Source: Streptomyces sp. WP-1 (GTDB lineage: Bacteria > Actinomycetota > Actinomycetes > Streptomycetales > Streptomycetaceae). From it: 64,000 nucleotides of DNA. The translations under genes and the position numbers were made by a program. Of the stretch, positions 1 to 9,900 are shown piece by piece. The stretch is taken from positions 2,976,001 through 3,040,000 of the forward strand of contig NZ_CP123923.1 of NCBI RefSeq assembly GCF_030450125.1. Direction: 5' to 3'. Below the pieces are notes generated by a model, which had not been told where the DNA came from, ran no database searches, and saw only the letters and a program-made list of their open reading frames with translations. Each line of letters starts with the position of its first letter. Position 1 is the stretch's first letter.

Positions 1-259
1 TCTCGCCCGCGGCGCGGTTGGTGAAGGTGACGGCGAGCACGCTGGCGGGCTGGAGGATGCCGGAGCGCACCCCGTAGGCGATGCGGTGGGTGATCGCCCG
101 GGTCTTGCCGGTGCCCGCGCCGGCCAGCACGCACACCGGGCCGCGCAGGGCGGTGGCCACCTCGCGCTGCTCGGGGTCGAGCCCTTCGAGCACCGCGTCG
201 GCCGAGTCCGGGACGGCCGGTACCTGCGGGAAGAGGGTGGAGTGCGTTGCTGCTGTCAC
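1..259 (-). CDS. uvrD2: UvrD2-type SF1 DNA helicase, N-terminal part (cut by window edge)
   Basis: Only the first 86 codons are inside the window. They show the start of a UvrD/PcrA-like superfamily 1 ATPase: a Q motif (LDPEQREV, about residues 28-35), a Walker A loop (AGAGTGKT, residues 46-53) and motif Ia (TFTNRAAGE, 78-86). The start is the GTG at 259; a nearby ATG at 264-266 is followed in frame by a stop. The family unwinds DNA in repair using ATP. It lies head to head with the mycoredoxin gene, the arrangement remembered for Rv3198c/Rv3198A in mycobacteria, so the UvrD2 subtype rests mainly on context. The C-terminal HRDC and cysteine domains that define UvrD2 are outside the window. 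Confidence 0.85.
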   Translation of the reverse strand, partial: MTAATHSTLFPQVPAVPDSADAVLEGLDPEQREVATALRGPVCVLAGAGTGKTRAITHRIAYGVRSGILQPASVLAVTFTNRAAGE

Positions 260-344
260 ACAGCCATGCTGCCAGGTCGCCCGGGGCGGCCGCGGCGGTT
301 GTCCACAGGCGGGACCTCATTGTCGTACTAACGCCCTGGTGGGA

Positions 345-356
345 GGGGTATACCCC
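345..356. promoter_or_regulatory. 12-bp perfect palindrome (GGGGTATACCCC) before mrx1
   Basis: The palindrome lies about 80 bp upstream of the mrx1 start, in the intergenic region shared with uvrD2. Its right side continues as ATACCCCCGGTGGGAAT, which loosely resembles the ATACCC-n-GGGTAT sites of CsoR-type metal sensors. Regulator and function are inferred only. Confidence 0.35.
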
Positions 357-433
357 CGGTGGGAATGGCGGGGCGCTCCCTTGCGTTCTCCCTCCGGACG
401 ACCTTTCCGAGCTGCCTGAGGAGCGCGAGAGAC

Positions 434-676
434 ATGCAGGGCACTGTGACGATGTACAGCACGACTTGGTGCGGTTACTGCCGTCGGCTGAAGAGCCAGA
501 TGGAGCGGGAGGGCATCGCCTACACCGAGATCAACATCGAGCAGGACCCCGAGTCCGCGGCCTTCGTGGAGAAGGCGAATGGCGGAAACCAGACGGTCCC
601 GACCGTGCTCTTCGCGGACGGCACCACGATGACGAACCCTTCGCTGGCCCAGGTCAAGCAGAAGCTCGCGGCCTGA
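434..676 (+). CDS. mrx1: Mycoredoxin-1 / glutaredoxin-like protein
   Basis: An 80-residue thioredoxin-fold protein with the CGYC active site (Cys13 and Cys16) and the cis-proline loop TVPTV (54-58). In actinomycetes, mycoredoxin uses mycothiol and reduces S-mycothiolated protein disulfides in the cytosol. The start at 434 is chosen because the fold begins immediately after it and a GAGGAGCG Shine-Dalgarno-like stretch lies upstream; the frame is open further upstream but that part looks non-coding. It is transcribed away from uvrD2 and ends at a strong bidirectional terminator facing nudC. Confidence 0.92.
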   Translation: MQGTVTMYSTTWCGYCRRLKSQMEREGIAYTEINIEQDPESAAFVEKANGGNQTVPTVLFADGTTMTNPSLAQVKQKLAA

Positions 677-690
677 CGCGGTCGACGGAG

Positions 691-722
691 AAGGGCGGCC
701 CCGGACATCCGGGGCCGCCCTT
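691..722. terminator. Bidirectional terminator between mrx1 and nudC
   Basis: A perfect 14-bp stem (AAGGGCGGCCCCGG at 691-704 and its complement at 709-722) with a 4-nt loop sits between the two convergent genes, 15 bp past the mrx1 stop and 8 bp past the nudC stop. It can serve both strands. Confidence 0.85.
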
Positions 723-730
723 GTCGTGTC

Positions 731-1675
731 TCAGACGAAGCTGCGCGTCGGCAGTGGCTTGCCGTACCACATCTCGATCAGGCGGGCGGCGATGGAGATG
801 CCGTAGGGCGGCAGGACCGTACCGGCCTCGAAGGCGTCGTGCAGTTCCTCGCGGGAGAACCAGCGGGCCTCGGAGATCTCGTCGCCGTCGACGTCGATGT
901 CGGTGGTGGTGGCGCGCGCCATGAAGCCGAGCATCAGGCTGGACGGGAAGGGCCAGGGCTGGCTCGCCACGTACTCGACGGCGCCGACGGTGACGCCGAC
1001 CTCCTCGGCGACCTCGCGGCGCACCGCGTGCTCGATGGACTCGCCGGGCTCCACGAAGCCGGCCAGCGTGGAGAAGCGGCCCTCGGGCCAGTGCACCTGG
1101 CGGCCGAGCAGGATCCGGTCGTCCGCGTCGGTCACGGCCATGATCACGGCGGGGTCGGTGCGCGGGTAGTGCTCGGCGCCGCACGCCTGGCAGCGGCGGA
1201 TGTGGCCGGCCGCCGCGATCACGGTCCGCTCGCCGCAGCGGGAGCAGAAGCGGTGGGTGCGCTGCCAGTTCTCCAGGCCGACGGCGTGCACCATGAGCGC
1301 GGTGTCGCGCGGGGACAGCAGCAGGCCCGCCTCGCGCAGGCCCGCCGGGCGCGCGGACTGGTCGATGCGGCCGGGCAGCGCGTCCTTCTGGAGCGCGAAG
1401 TAGGCGACGCCGTCCTCGTCGATGCCGAGGAAGTAGCGGTGCGCCTCGGTGAGCGGGGCCTCGAAGGAGGGGGTCATGACGACTTCGGTGCGGCCGTCGG
1501 CCGTCTCGTCGATGAGCACCTGGCCGCCGGAGACCACGAAGCAGCGGGTCGTGGGGTGGCTCCACGCCGCCGCGAGCCAGGCCTCGTCCAGCCGGTGGTG
1601 GGCGGCGCGGTCGATGCCGCAGGGGGCGGTCAGCGAGATGGGTCGGTCGGCTGTGTCGTCGGTCCAGGTGGTCAC
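731..1675 (-). CDS. nudC: NAD(H) pyrophosphatase / RNA NAD-decapping Nudix hydrolase
   Basis: A 314-residue NudC-type protein. It has a four-cysteine zinc ribbon (Cys144, 147, 162, 165), a complete Nudix box (residues 206-228, core REVAEEVG) and the NADH-specific SQPWPFP motif (about 238-245). NudC enzymes split NAD(H) into NMN(H) and AMP and remove NAD caps from RNA. The start is the GTG at 1675, with GGAAGC upstream; the frame stays open to 1756 but the extra part is low-complexity. The place next to mrx1 and uvrD2 matches the remembered mycobacterial order (Rv3199c). Confidence 0.92.
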   Translation of the reverse strand: MTTWTDDTADRPISLTAPCGIDRAAHHRLDEAWLAAAWSHPTTRCFVVSGGQVLIDETADGRTEVVMTPSFEAPLTEAHRYFLGIDEDGVAYFALQKDALPGRIDQSARPAGLREAGLLLSPRDTALMVHAVGLENWQRTHRFCSRCGERTVIAAAGHIRRCQACGAEHYPRTDPAVIMAVTDADDRILLGRQVHWPEGRFSTLAGFVEPGESIEHAVRREVAEEVGVTVGAVEYVASQPWPFPSSLMLGFMARATTTDIDVDGDEISEARWFSREELHDAFEAGTVLPPYGISIAARLIEMWYGKPLPTRSFV

Positions 1676-1830
1676 GGGTGCTTCCAACTCCCCCAGTACG
1701 GCGGTTCGGTTCGGCGGTCGGTTCGGGCGGGCGTACGGCATGCGTACGGGACGCACCGGGTCGGGCGCGGGCGGGGCGGTGTCTTAAGTGTGCCTCCCGC
1801 CCGTGGCGCCCTTCCTCACGGTGCCGCTGG

Positions 1831-3234
1831 TCAGGGCGTGGGCCGCCAGTTCTCGGCCAGGTCGGTCCACAGGTAGGCGCTGGTCTCGACGCCCTTGAGG
1901 AGGAGGTCGAGTTCCACCTTCTCGTCGGGCGCGTGCCAGCCGTCGGAGGGGACGGAGATCCCCAGGAAGAGGACGGGGGCGCCGAGGACCTCCTGGAGGT
2001 CGGCGGCGGGTCCGGAGCCGCCCTCGCGGGTGAAGCGGACCGGGCCCTCGAAGGCGCGGCCCATCGCGCGGGCCACCGACCGGAGCGCCGGGTGGTCGAG
2101 CGGGGTCAGGCAGGGGCGGGTCGCGGAGCCGAAGTCGATCTCGCAGCGGATCCCGGCGGGCACCTGCTCGGCGGCCCAGGCGCGGACCGCCTTCTCGATG
2201 TGGTCGGGGTCCTGCCCGGCGACCAGCCGGAAGGACAGCTTCACCAGGGCGGAGGACGGGATGATCGTCTTGCTGCCGGGGCCCTGGTAGCCGCCGCCGA
2301 TCCCGTTGACCTCGGCGGTCGGGCGGGCCCAGATGCGCTCCAGGGTGGTGTGTCCGGCCTCACCCAGGGTCGCGCGGGACTTGGCGGTGCGCAGCCAGCG
2401 CTCCTCGTCGAAGGGCAGCTCGGCGAAGAGTTCGCGCTCGCGGTCGGTCAGCTCCACGACACCGTCGTAGAAGCCGGGGACGGCCACCCGCCCCCGCTCG
2501 TCGTGCAGGGCGGCGACCAGGCGGGCGACGGCGGTGGCCGGGTTGGGCACGGCGCCGCCGAAGGAGCCGGAGTGGATGTCCTGGTCGGGGCCGTACAGCC
2601 GGATCTCGCACTCGGCGAGGCCGCGCATGCCGGTGCACACCGTGGGGGTGTCCTCGGCCCACATGCCGGTGTCGGAGACGATCACGGCGTCGGCCGCCAG
2701 GCGCTCGGCCCGCTCCTCCACCAGGGCCCGGAAATGCGGGGAGCCGGACTCCTCCTCGCCCTCGATCAGCAGTTTGAGGTTGACGGCGGGGGCGGTGCGG
2801 CCGGTGGCGGCGAGGTGGGCGCGTACGCCCAGGGTGTGGAAGAAGACCTGGCCCTTGTCGTCGGCGGCGCCGCGCGCGTAGAGGCGGTTTCCGCGCACGA
2901 CGGGCTCGAAGGGCTCGCTGTCCCAGCCGTCCTCGCGGGCGGCGGGCTGCACGTCATGGTGGCCGTAGACCAGCACGGTCGGCGCGTCCGGGTCACCGGA
3001 GGGCCACTCGGCGAAGACGGCCGGGGCGCCGTCGGTGGGCCAGACCTCGACGGTAGCGAAACCGGTCTCGGTCAGTTTCGCGGCGAGCCAGTCGGCGCTG
3101 CGCCGCACATCGGGCGCGTGGTCGGGCCGGGCCGACACGGAGGGGATGCGCAGCCATGCGGTGAGGTCGTCGAGGAAGGCGGCGCGGTGCTGCTCGATGT
3201 ACGTGCGGACGGCGCTGTCCGGGGTCTGGCTCAT
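1831..3234 (-). CDS. M20 family zinc dipeptidase
   Basis: A 467-residue M20 metallopeptidase. Metal and catalytic motifs are visible: GHHDVQP (about 91-97), GAADDKG (122-128), the EGEEESGS glutamate motif (159-166), DTGMW and an HSG dimerisation-domain motif. The family hydrolyses dipeptides or related amides in the cytoplasm with two zinc ions. The ATG at 3234 is chosen (a GTG lies two codons upstream). The frame runs on far upstream through adnB, but that part is only the shadow of adnB. The gap to adnB is 47 bp, so it may be the third gene of an adnA-adnB transcript. The exact substrate cannot be read from sequence. Confidence 0.9.
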   Translation of the reverse strand: MSQTPDSAVRTYIEQHRAAFLDDLTAWLRIPSVSARPDHAPDVRRSADWLAAKLTETGFATVEVWPTDGAPAVFAEWPSGDPDAPTVLVYGHHDVQPAAREDGWDSEPFEPVVRGNRLYARGAADDKGQVFFHTLGVRAHLAATGRTAPAVNLKLLIEGEEESGSPHFRALVEERAERLAADAVIVSDTGMWAEDTPTVCTGMRGLAECEIRLYGPDQDIHSGSFGGAVPNPATAVARLVAALHDERGRVAVPGFYDGVVELTDRERELFAELPFDEERWLRTAKSRATLGEAGHTTLERIWARPTAEVNGIGGGYQGPGSKTIIPSSALVKLSFRLVAGQDPDHIEKAVRAWAAEQVPAGIRCEIDFGSATRPCLTPLDHPALRSVARAMGRAFEGPVRFTREGGSGPAADLQEVLGAPVLFLGISVPSDGWHAPDEKVELDLLLKGVETSAYLWTDLAENWRPTP

Positions 3235-3281
3235 GCTCACGAGCCTATCGGCCCGTGACCGCATCCCCGGCGGGCGGTTCG

Positions 3282-6200
3282 TCACACTCGGGGGGCGCGC
3301 TGGATCACGTCGCCCGCCCCGTCCGCTGCCCCGGGCCCGCCGGTGAGCAGCCGTTCCAGCGCGGCACGGCCGGGCAGGTCCCGGGGGCGTACGGCCTCCC
3401 CGGTGCGCACGTACAGGAACGTGGCGGTGACCGCGTCGAGCGGGACGCCCTGCTGTTCGGCCCAGGCCAGCCGGTACACGGCGAGCTGGAGCGGGTCGGC
3501 GGTGTGCTCCCGGCCGGTCTTCCAGTCCACGATCTCGTACGTCGCCGACGCGCCCTCGCCCTTCCGGTAGACGGCGTCGATCCGGCCGCGTACGACCCGC
3601 CCGGCGAGGACGAGCTGGACCGGCTCCTCCACGCGGTACGGCGTGCGCCGGGCGTACTCGGTGCGCTCGAAGGCTTCCTTGAGCGCTTCCAGGTCCTGTT
3701 CGTCGGCGATCTCGGCGTCGGCGCCGGGCAGCTCGTCGGGCTCCAGCAGGGGCAGCGCCAGCTCCTCGTAGCGCGACTCCACCCAGGCGTGGAAGCGGGT
3801 GCCCCGGCGTGCGGCCCGCTGCGGGGGGCGCGGCATGGGGCGCGCGAGTTCCTGCGCGAGCCCGTCCGGGTCCTCGGCCAGCCGCAGCAGCTGGGTGGCG
3901 GTGAGCGTCGGGGGCAGGGGTACGTCCGTGACGGCGCGGCGGGCGAGCAGCAGTTCCCCGGCGAGGGCGTCCAGATCGCGGTCCCAGGAGGCGGTCAGGC
4001 GGGACTCCTCGGGGGTGAGGGAGGGGTGAGGGCCCGGCTCGGCGGGGGCGGGGGCCTGGTGGGGGATGGCGGGGGCGCCGCCGGCGTGCGGGGCGCCGCC
4101 GCAGGGCTCGTCGCCGTGCGGCTCGGGGTCCGGCCCGGCGTCGTACGGGTCTTCGTACGGCGGCTCGTCGTCGGCCTCGTCGTACGGCGGCTCGTCGTAC
4201 GGCTCGTCGTACGGCTCGTCGTACGGCGGTTCCTCCGGGGGTGCCGGCCAGTCCGGGTCCTCGTAGGCGGCGGGGTCGGCGGGGGCCGGGCCGGTGCCGG
4301 GCAGGGTGTCGAGGTGGGCGAGGACCGTCTCGGCGGCGGCGCGGCGGCGGGCGAGGGCGCCGGCGTCCAGGGGCAGCGGCCAGGCCAGGTCGGCCTCGGA
4401 CTCCCGCAGGGCCGGGTTCTCCTCGTCGTCGGCGGGCTCCTCGGCCCAGACCTCGATCTCGCCGTACCCGGCGGCGCAGTGTTCGTACAGCTCCCGGAGG
4501 AAGTCGGAGGGGCCGCGCTTCTTCTTCTGGCTGGGGCCCCACCAGTGGCCGGAGCCGAGCAGGAGGGAGCGGGGGCGGGTGAAGGTGACGTAGCCGAGGC
4601 GGAGTTCCTCGGTGTGCTGGTGCTCCTTCATGGCCTCGTGGAACGCCTTCATGCCGCGCGCGTCCCAGCCGTCCACGTCGGGCAGGGTGGCGGCGTCGCC
4701 GCGCAGCGCGTGCGGCAGCACCTTGGCCTGCGCGGTCCACTTGTCGCGGCCCTGGGCGCTGGGGAAGGTGCCGGTGACCAGGCCGGGCACGGCCACGACG
4801 TCCCATTCCAGGCCCTTGGACCGGTGCGCGGTGAGCACCTTGACGGTGTTCTCGCCGCCGGGCAGGGCGTTGTCGAGGCCCTTCTCGTACTGGGCGGCGG
4901 TGCGCAGGAAGCCCAGGAAGGCGAGCAGGGTGGCCTCGCCGTCGCCCGCGGCGAAGGCGGCGGCGACGTCGAGGAAGTTGGCGAGGGTCTCGCGGCGGCG
5001 GGCGGCCAGGGCGCCCGGGGACGCCGACAGCTCCACCTCCAGGCCGGTGACGGCGAGGACGCGGTGCAGGACGTCCATCAGCGGGTCGGACAACGCGCGG
5101 CGCAGATCGCGCAGTTCGGTGGCGAGGCGGGCGAAGCGCACGCGGGCGTCCGGGGAGAACGGCAGCCCGTCCTCGTCCCCGCCGCGGGCGTCCAGGAAGG
5201 TGTCCAGGGCGTCGGCGAGCGATATCACCTCGGCCGGGTCGGTGCCCTCCACGGCGGCGGCGAGGCGGCGGTCCGGGTCGTCGGTGTCACCGGCGCCCGC
5301 GTGGGCGACCAGCAGCCGGGCGCGGCGGCCGAGCAGGGCGAGGTCACGGGGGCCGATGCGCCAGCGGGGGCCGGTCAGCAGCCGTACCAGGCCGGCGTTG
5401 GCGCCGGGGTCCTGGAGGACCTCGCAGACGGCGACCAGGTCTGCGACCTCGGGCAGGTGCAGCAGCCCGGACAGGCCGACCACCTCGACCGGGACCTCCC
5501 GGGCGACCAGCGCGCCCTGGAGGGCGGCGAAGTCGGCGGCCGTACGGCACAGGACGGCGATCTCGCCGGGCGGGGTGCCGGTGCGCACGAGGTGGGCGAC
5601 GGAGTCGGCGAGCCAGTCCAGTTCCTCGGCGTGGGTGGGCAGCAGGGCGCAGCGGACCAGGCCGTCGCGCTCGGCGCCGGGGGCCGGGCGCAGGGCCTCG
5701 ACGCCCGCGTGCAGGGCGCGCAGGGGGGCGGCGAGTCCGTTGGCGAGGTCGAGGAGGCGGCCGCCGCTGCGGCGGTTCTCGCTGAGGGCCTGGCGGGTGG
5801 CGGGGGTTTTGTCGGCGTGGCGGAAGTGGTCGGGGAAGTCGTCCAGGTTGGCGACGGAGGCGCCGCGCCAGCCGTAGATGGCCTGGCAGGGGTCGCCCAC
5901 GGCGGTCACCGGGTGGCCGGTGCCGGCGCCGAACAGGCCCGAGAGCAGGACGCGTTGGGCGACGGAGGTGTCCTGGTACTCGTCCAGGAGGACCACCCGG
6001 AACTCCTCGCGCAGCAGGCGGCCCACCTCGGGCAGCGTCGCGAGGCGGGCGGACAGGGCGATCTGGTCGCCGAAGTCGAGCAGGTCGCGTTCGCGTTTGG
6101 CGGCCCGGTAGCGCTGGACCAGTCCGGCGAGTTCGCGGCGGGCGGCGGCGGTCTCGGGGACCTTGCGCAGTTCGGCGTTGCTGAGTCTGGCGTCCTGGAG

Positions 6201-6791
6201 GGTGGTCAGCAACTCGGCGTCCCAGGCGCGCAGTTCGCCGGGTTCCACCAGGTGTTCGGAGAGTTCGGCGTCCAGGGCGAGCAGGTCGCCGACCAGGTCG
6301 GCGAAGGACCGGGTGAGCGCCGGGTAGGGGCCGGGGGCCTCGCGCAGCACACGGGCGGCGAGCTGGTAGCGGGTGGCGTCGGCGAGGAGGCGGGAGGCGG
6401 GCTCCAGGCCGATGCGCAGGCCGTGGTCGGTGAGGAGGCGGCCGGCGAAGGAGTGGTAGGTGGAGATGACCGGCTCGCCCGGGGGGTTGTCCGGGTCGAT
6501 CGCGTCGGGGTCGGTGACGCCGGCCCTGACGAGGGCCTTGCGGACGCGTTCGGCCAGTTCGCCCGCGGCCTTGTTGGTGAAGGTCAGCCCGAGGACCTGC
6601 TCGGGGGCGACCTGTCCGGTGCCGACCAGCCAGACCACGCGGGCCGCCATCACGGTCGTCTTGCCCGAACCGGCACCGGCCACGATCACCTGCGGGGCGG
6701 GCGGCGCGGTGATGCAGGCCGTCTGCTCCGTGGTGAAGGGGATGCCGAGGAGCTCCTTGAGCTGCTCGGGATCGGTGAGATGGGCGGGCAT
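3282..6791 (-). CDS. adnB: AdnB-type helicase-nuclease subunit (RecB-like)
   Basis: A protein of about 1169 residues with an N-terminal UvrD/Rep motor and a C-terminal RecB-family nuclease. Seen directly: Q motif (TTEQT, about 20-24), Walker A AGAGSGKT (38-45), the Walker B motif LLDEYQD and the nuclease core YEIVDWKTG near the C-terminus. In mycobacteria the AdnA-AdnB heterodimer resects double-strand breaks. The ATG at 6791 is preferred; GTG and TTG codons lie 8 and 10 codons upstream and no candidate has a strong ribosome-binding site. An acidic Tyr-Asp-Glu-Pro repeat (about residues 850-890) links motor and nuclease and is unusual. It follows adnA after a 158-bp spacer. Confidence 0.9.
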   Translation of the reverse strand: MPAHLTDPEQLKELLGIPFTTEQTACITAPPAPQVIVAGAGSGKTTVMAARVVWLVGTGQVAPEQVLGLTFTNKAAGELAERVRKALVRAGVTDPDAIDPDNPPGEPVISTYHSFAGRLLTDHGLRIGLEPASRLLADATRYQLAARVLREAPGPYPALTRSFADLVGDLLALDAELSEHLVEPGELRAWDAELLTTLQDARLSNAELRKVPETAAARRELAGLVQRYRAAKRERDLLDFGDQIALSARLATLPEVGRLLREEFRVVLLDEYQDTSVAQRVLLSGLFGAGTGHPVTAVGDPCQAIYGWRGASVANLDDFPDHFRHADKTPATRQALSENRRSGGRLLDLANGLAAPLRALHAGVEALRPAPGAERDGLVRCALLPTHAEELDWLADSVAHLVRTGTPPGEIAVLCRTAADFAALQGALVAREVPVEVVGLSGLLHLPEVADLVAVCEVLQDPGANAGLVRLLTGPRWRIGPRDLALLGRRARLLVAHAGAGDTDDPDRRLAAAVEGTDPAEVISLADALDTFLDARGGDEDGLPFSPDARVRFARLATELRDLRRALSDPLMDVLHRVLAVTGLEVELSASPGALAARRRETLANFLDVAAAFAAGDGEATLLAFLGFLRTAAQYEKGLDNALPGGENTVKVLTAHRSKGLEWDVVAVPGLVTGTFPSAQGRDKWTAQAKVLPHALRGDAATLPDVDGWDARGMKAFHEAMKEHQHTEELRLGYVTFTRPRSLLLGSGHWWGPSQKKKRGPSDFLRELYEHCAAGYGEIEVWAEEPADDEENPALRESEADLAWPLPLDAGALARRRAAAETVLAHLDTLPGTGPAPADPAAYEDPDWPAPPEEPPYDEPYDEPYDEPPYDEADDEPPYEDPYDAGPDPEPHGDEPCGGAPHAGGAPAIPHQAPAPAEPGPHPSLTPEESRLTASWDRDLDALAGELLLARRAVTDVPLPPTLTATQLLRLAEDPDGLAQELARPMPRPPQRAARRGTRFHAWVESRYEELALPLLEPDELPGADAEIADEQDLEALKEAFERTEYARRTPYRVEEPVQLVLAGRVVRGRIDAVYRKGEGASATYEIVDWKTGREHTADPLQLAVYRLAWAEQQGVPLDAVTATFLYVRTGEAVRPRDLPGRAALERLLTGGPGAADGAGDVIQRAPRV
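4142..4235. repeat. Degenerate 12-bp tandem repeat inside adnB
   Basis: Repeated CTCGTCGTACGG-type units (as read on the + strand) encode a YDEP-rich acidic stretch between the helicase and nuclease parts of AdnB. The units differ by small in-frame insertions, which suggests expansion by slippage or unequal exchange without breaking the frame. Confidence 0.75.
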
Positions 6792-6903
6792 GTCCAAAAA
6801 GGTAGCGGGGAGCACTGACAATCCGGTGCGCGGCGGCCATCAGGGCGGGGGTATGAGCAGGTCAGGGGCGTGGGGTGGGGTGCGCGGGGTGCGGTACGTC
6901 ACT

Positions 6904-6954
6904 CCACGCCCGACGCCATTCCATGCCTGAGACCACTCCATGCCTGACGTCACT
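6904..6954. repeat. Three degenerate 17-bp tandem repeats at the adnA-adnB junction
   Basis: Units at 6904-6920, 6921-6937 and 6938-6954 share a CCAYGCCYGA core; the last two differ at only two or three positions. The third unit contains the adnA stop codon, so the array fills part of the adnA-adnB spacer. No function is visible. Confidence 0.6.
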
Positions 6955-9900
6955 CCACCACGTGCCGTCCCTCCGGCCGTGCGCTGCACGAGGCGCGGAA
7001 GGCGCAGTGGGCGCAGTGCTGGCCGGCGCTCGGGCCGAACCGCTCGTCCAGGACCTTTCCGGCGGCGGTGGCGAGCAGCTCGCCGACCCACTCCCCGGTG
7101 AGCGGCTCCTGGGTCTGCACCTTGGGCAGGGTCTCGCCGCCGTCGCGCTTGGCGGCGCCCTGCCTCAGGTGCACCAGTTCGGCGCCGCCGGGCTCGGGGT
7201 GCTCCCCGTCGAAGGCGGTGTCGACGGCGCCCTCGCGGACGGCGAGCTGGTAGACGGCGAGCTGGGGGTGGCGCTCCACCTCGCGCACGGTGGGCGCCTG
7301 TTTGCCGGTCTTGAAGTCGACCACGTAGGCGCGGCCCTCGGCGTCCGTCTCGACCCGGTCCATCTGGCCGCGGACACGGACCTGGTAGTCGCCCGCCTCC
7401 AGGGTGACGTCGAAGTCCTGCTCACTGGCGACGGAAGTGCGGGTGGCGCGGTTCATCACATGCCAGTTGAGAAAGCGTTCGAGTGCGGCGCGGGCGTTGT
7501 CCTTCTCCTGGCGCGACTTCCAGGGCGCGTCGAAGGCGAGCGCGTTCCACACCGAGTCCAGGCGCTCCATGAGGACGTCCAGGTCGGCCGGGGTGCGCCC
7601 GGAGGCGACCTCGTCGGCGAGGACATGGACGACATTGCCGAAGCCCTGGGCGGTGGTGGCGGGCGCGTCGGCCTTCACCTCGCGGCCCAGGAACCACTGG
7701 AGGGCGCAGGTGTTGGCGAGCTGGTCCAGGGCGCTGCCGGACAGCACGACGGGCTGGTCGCGGTGGCGCAGCGGCACCTTGCTCTCGGTCTGGTCGAACA
7801 TGCCCCACCAGCGGGAGGGGTGGGCGGCCGGGACGAGGGGGCGGTCGTCCTCGTCGGTGAGCGCGGCGAGCCGGGCCAGGCGGCGGGCCGCGGCCTCGCG
7901 CAGGGCGGGAGAGGCGTCCGGGTCGACGGTGGTGGCGCGCAGCTCGGCCACCAGCGCGGCGACGGCCAGCGGGCGGCGGGGGCGGCCGGTGACGTCCTTC
8001 GGCTCGACGCCCAGCTCGGTCAGGAACCGGGAGGGCTGGTCGCCGTCCTCGGCGGGTGCCTTCACGGCGGTGACGACCAGGCGGTCGCGCGCGCGGGTGG
8101 CGGCGGCGTAGAAGAGCCGGCGTTCCTCGGCGAGCAGCGCGCCCGGGGTGAGCGGTTCGGCGAGTCCGTCGCGGCCGATGCGGTCGGCCTCCAGGAGCGA
8201 GCCACGGCGTCTGAGGTCGGGCCACAGGCCCTCCTGGACACCGGCGACGACGACCAGGCGCCACTCCAGGCCCTTGGCGCGGTGCGCGGTCATCAGACGG
8301 ACGGCGTCGGGCCGTACCGCGCGGCGGGTCAGTGTGTCGGCGGCGATGTCCTCGGCCTCGATCTCCGCCAGGAAGTTCAGGGCGCCGCGTCCGCCGGTGC
8401 GCTCCTCGGCGCGCGCGGCGGTGGCGAACAGGGCGCAGACGGCGTCCAGGTCCCGGTCGGCGTTACGGCCGGCCGCGCCGCCGCGCCGGGCGGCACGCTC
8501 CAGGCGGCCGGGCCAGGGCGTGCCGTTCCACAGGTCCCACAGCGCCTCCTCGGCGGTACCGCCGTTCGCGAGGCGCTCGCGGGCCGTGCGCAGGAGCGCG
8601 CCGAGCCGCTGGGCGCCGCGGGCGTACGACGGGTCGTGCACCGCCAGCCGCTCCGGCTCGGCGAGCGCCCGGGTGAGCAGCTCGTCGGAGGGCGGCGGCA
8701 CCATGTTCCCGCCGGCCCGCTCCTCCTCCCGCAACGCCCGCCCCAGCCGCCGCAGATCGGCCGCGTCCATGCCGGCGAGCGGCGAGCCGAGCAGGGTGAG
8801 CGCGGTCTCGGTGTCGAGCCAGAAGGGACGTTCGGCGAGGGGGCTCGGGGAGGCCGTGGCCTGACCAGGGGCCGGGGAGTCCGAGACATGGCCGAGGGGC
8901 GGGGAGCCGGGTGCGGGCGGCTCCGCCAGGTCCGGAGAGCCGGACGTGGGCTCGTGCGCGTCCCTCTCCTCCGCATCCCTCTCCTCGCGGCCGGCTTCGC
9001 CCTGCTCCCCCCTCCCCGTCGCCTCCGCCCTCGCCACCGCGCGCAGGGCCGTCAGCAGGGGGGCCACTGCGGGCTCGTGGCGCAGGGGGAGGTCGTCGCC
9101 GTCGATGTCCAGGGGGACGCCCGCCGCGGTCAGGGCACGGCGCAGGGTCGGCAGGGAGCGGGCGCCGGCGCGCACCAGGACGGCCATCTCGCGCCAGGGG
9201 AGGCCGTCCTCCAGGTGGGCGCGGCGCAGGATGTCCGCGATGTTGTCCAGCTCGGTGCCCGGGGTCGGGTACGTGTAGACCTCGACCCGGCCGCCGTCCC
9301 GGGCCGCGGCCGGCTCCCGGTGGGCGCGCACCTTGTCGGCGGGCAGCCGGGTCAGCGGCATCCGCCGGGTGATCAGCCGGGTCGCGGCCAGCAGGTTCGC
9401 GCCGGAACGGCGGTTGGTGCGCAGCACCTGGACGGGCGCCGGTCCGCCGCCGGTGCGCGGGAAGGCCTCCGGGAAGCCGAGGATGCCGTTCACGTCGGCG
9501 CCCCGGAAGGTGTAGATCGACTGGTCGGGGTCGCCGAGCGCGACCAGGGTGCGGCCGCCGCCCGCCAGCGCGTGCAGGAGCCGTACCTGGGCCGGGTCGG
9601 TGTCCTGGTACTCGTCCACGTACACGGCGTCGTACCGCGCGGCGAGGGCCGTGGCGGCCTCGGGGCGGCGGGCGAGGAGGACCGCGCGGTGCACCAGCTC
9701 GGCGTAGTCGATCACGCCCTGGAGGTCGAGCACGTCCAGGTACTCGGCGAGGAACGCGGCGGCCGCGCGCCAGTCGGGGCGGCCGATGCGGCGGGCGAAC
9801 GCGTCCAGGGCGCCCGGCGCGAGCCCCAGCTCGCGGCTGCGGGCGAGGACGGCGCGGACCTCGTCGGCGAAGCCGCGCGTGGTCAGGCAGGCGCGCAGCT

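Noticed and set aside
3235..4806. N-terminal extension of the M20 dipeptidase into adnB
   Set aside because: The frame is open but the extra residues are a shadow of adnB; the family starts at the ATG at 3234.
3255..6818. Very long open frame on the + strand opposite adnB (over 1100 codons)
   Set aside because: It mirrors adnB exactly, has Gly/Val/Gln-rich low-complexity content without motifs, and is the usual antisense by-product of high third-position GC.
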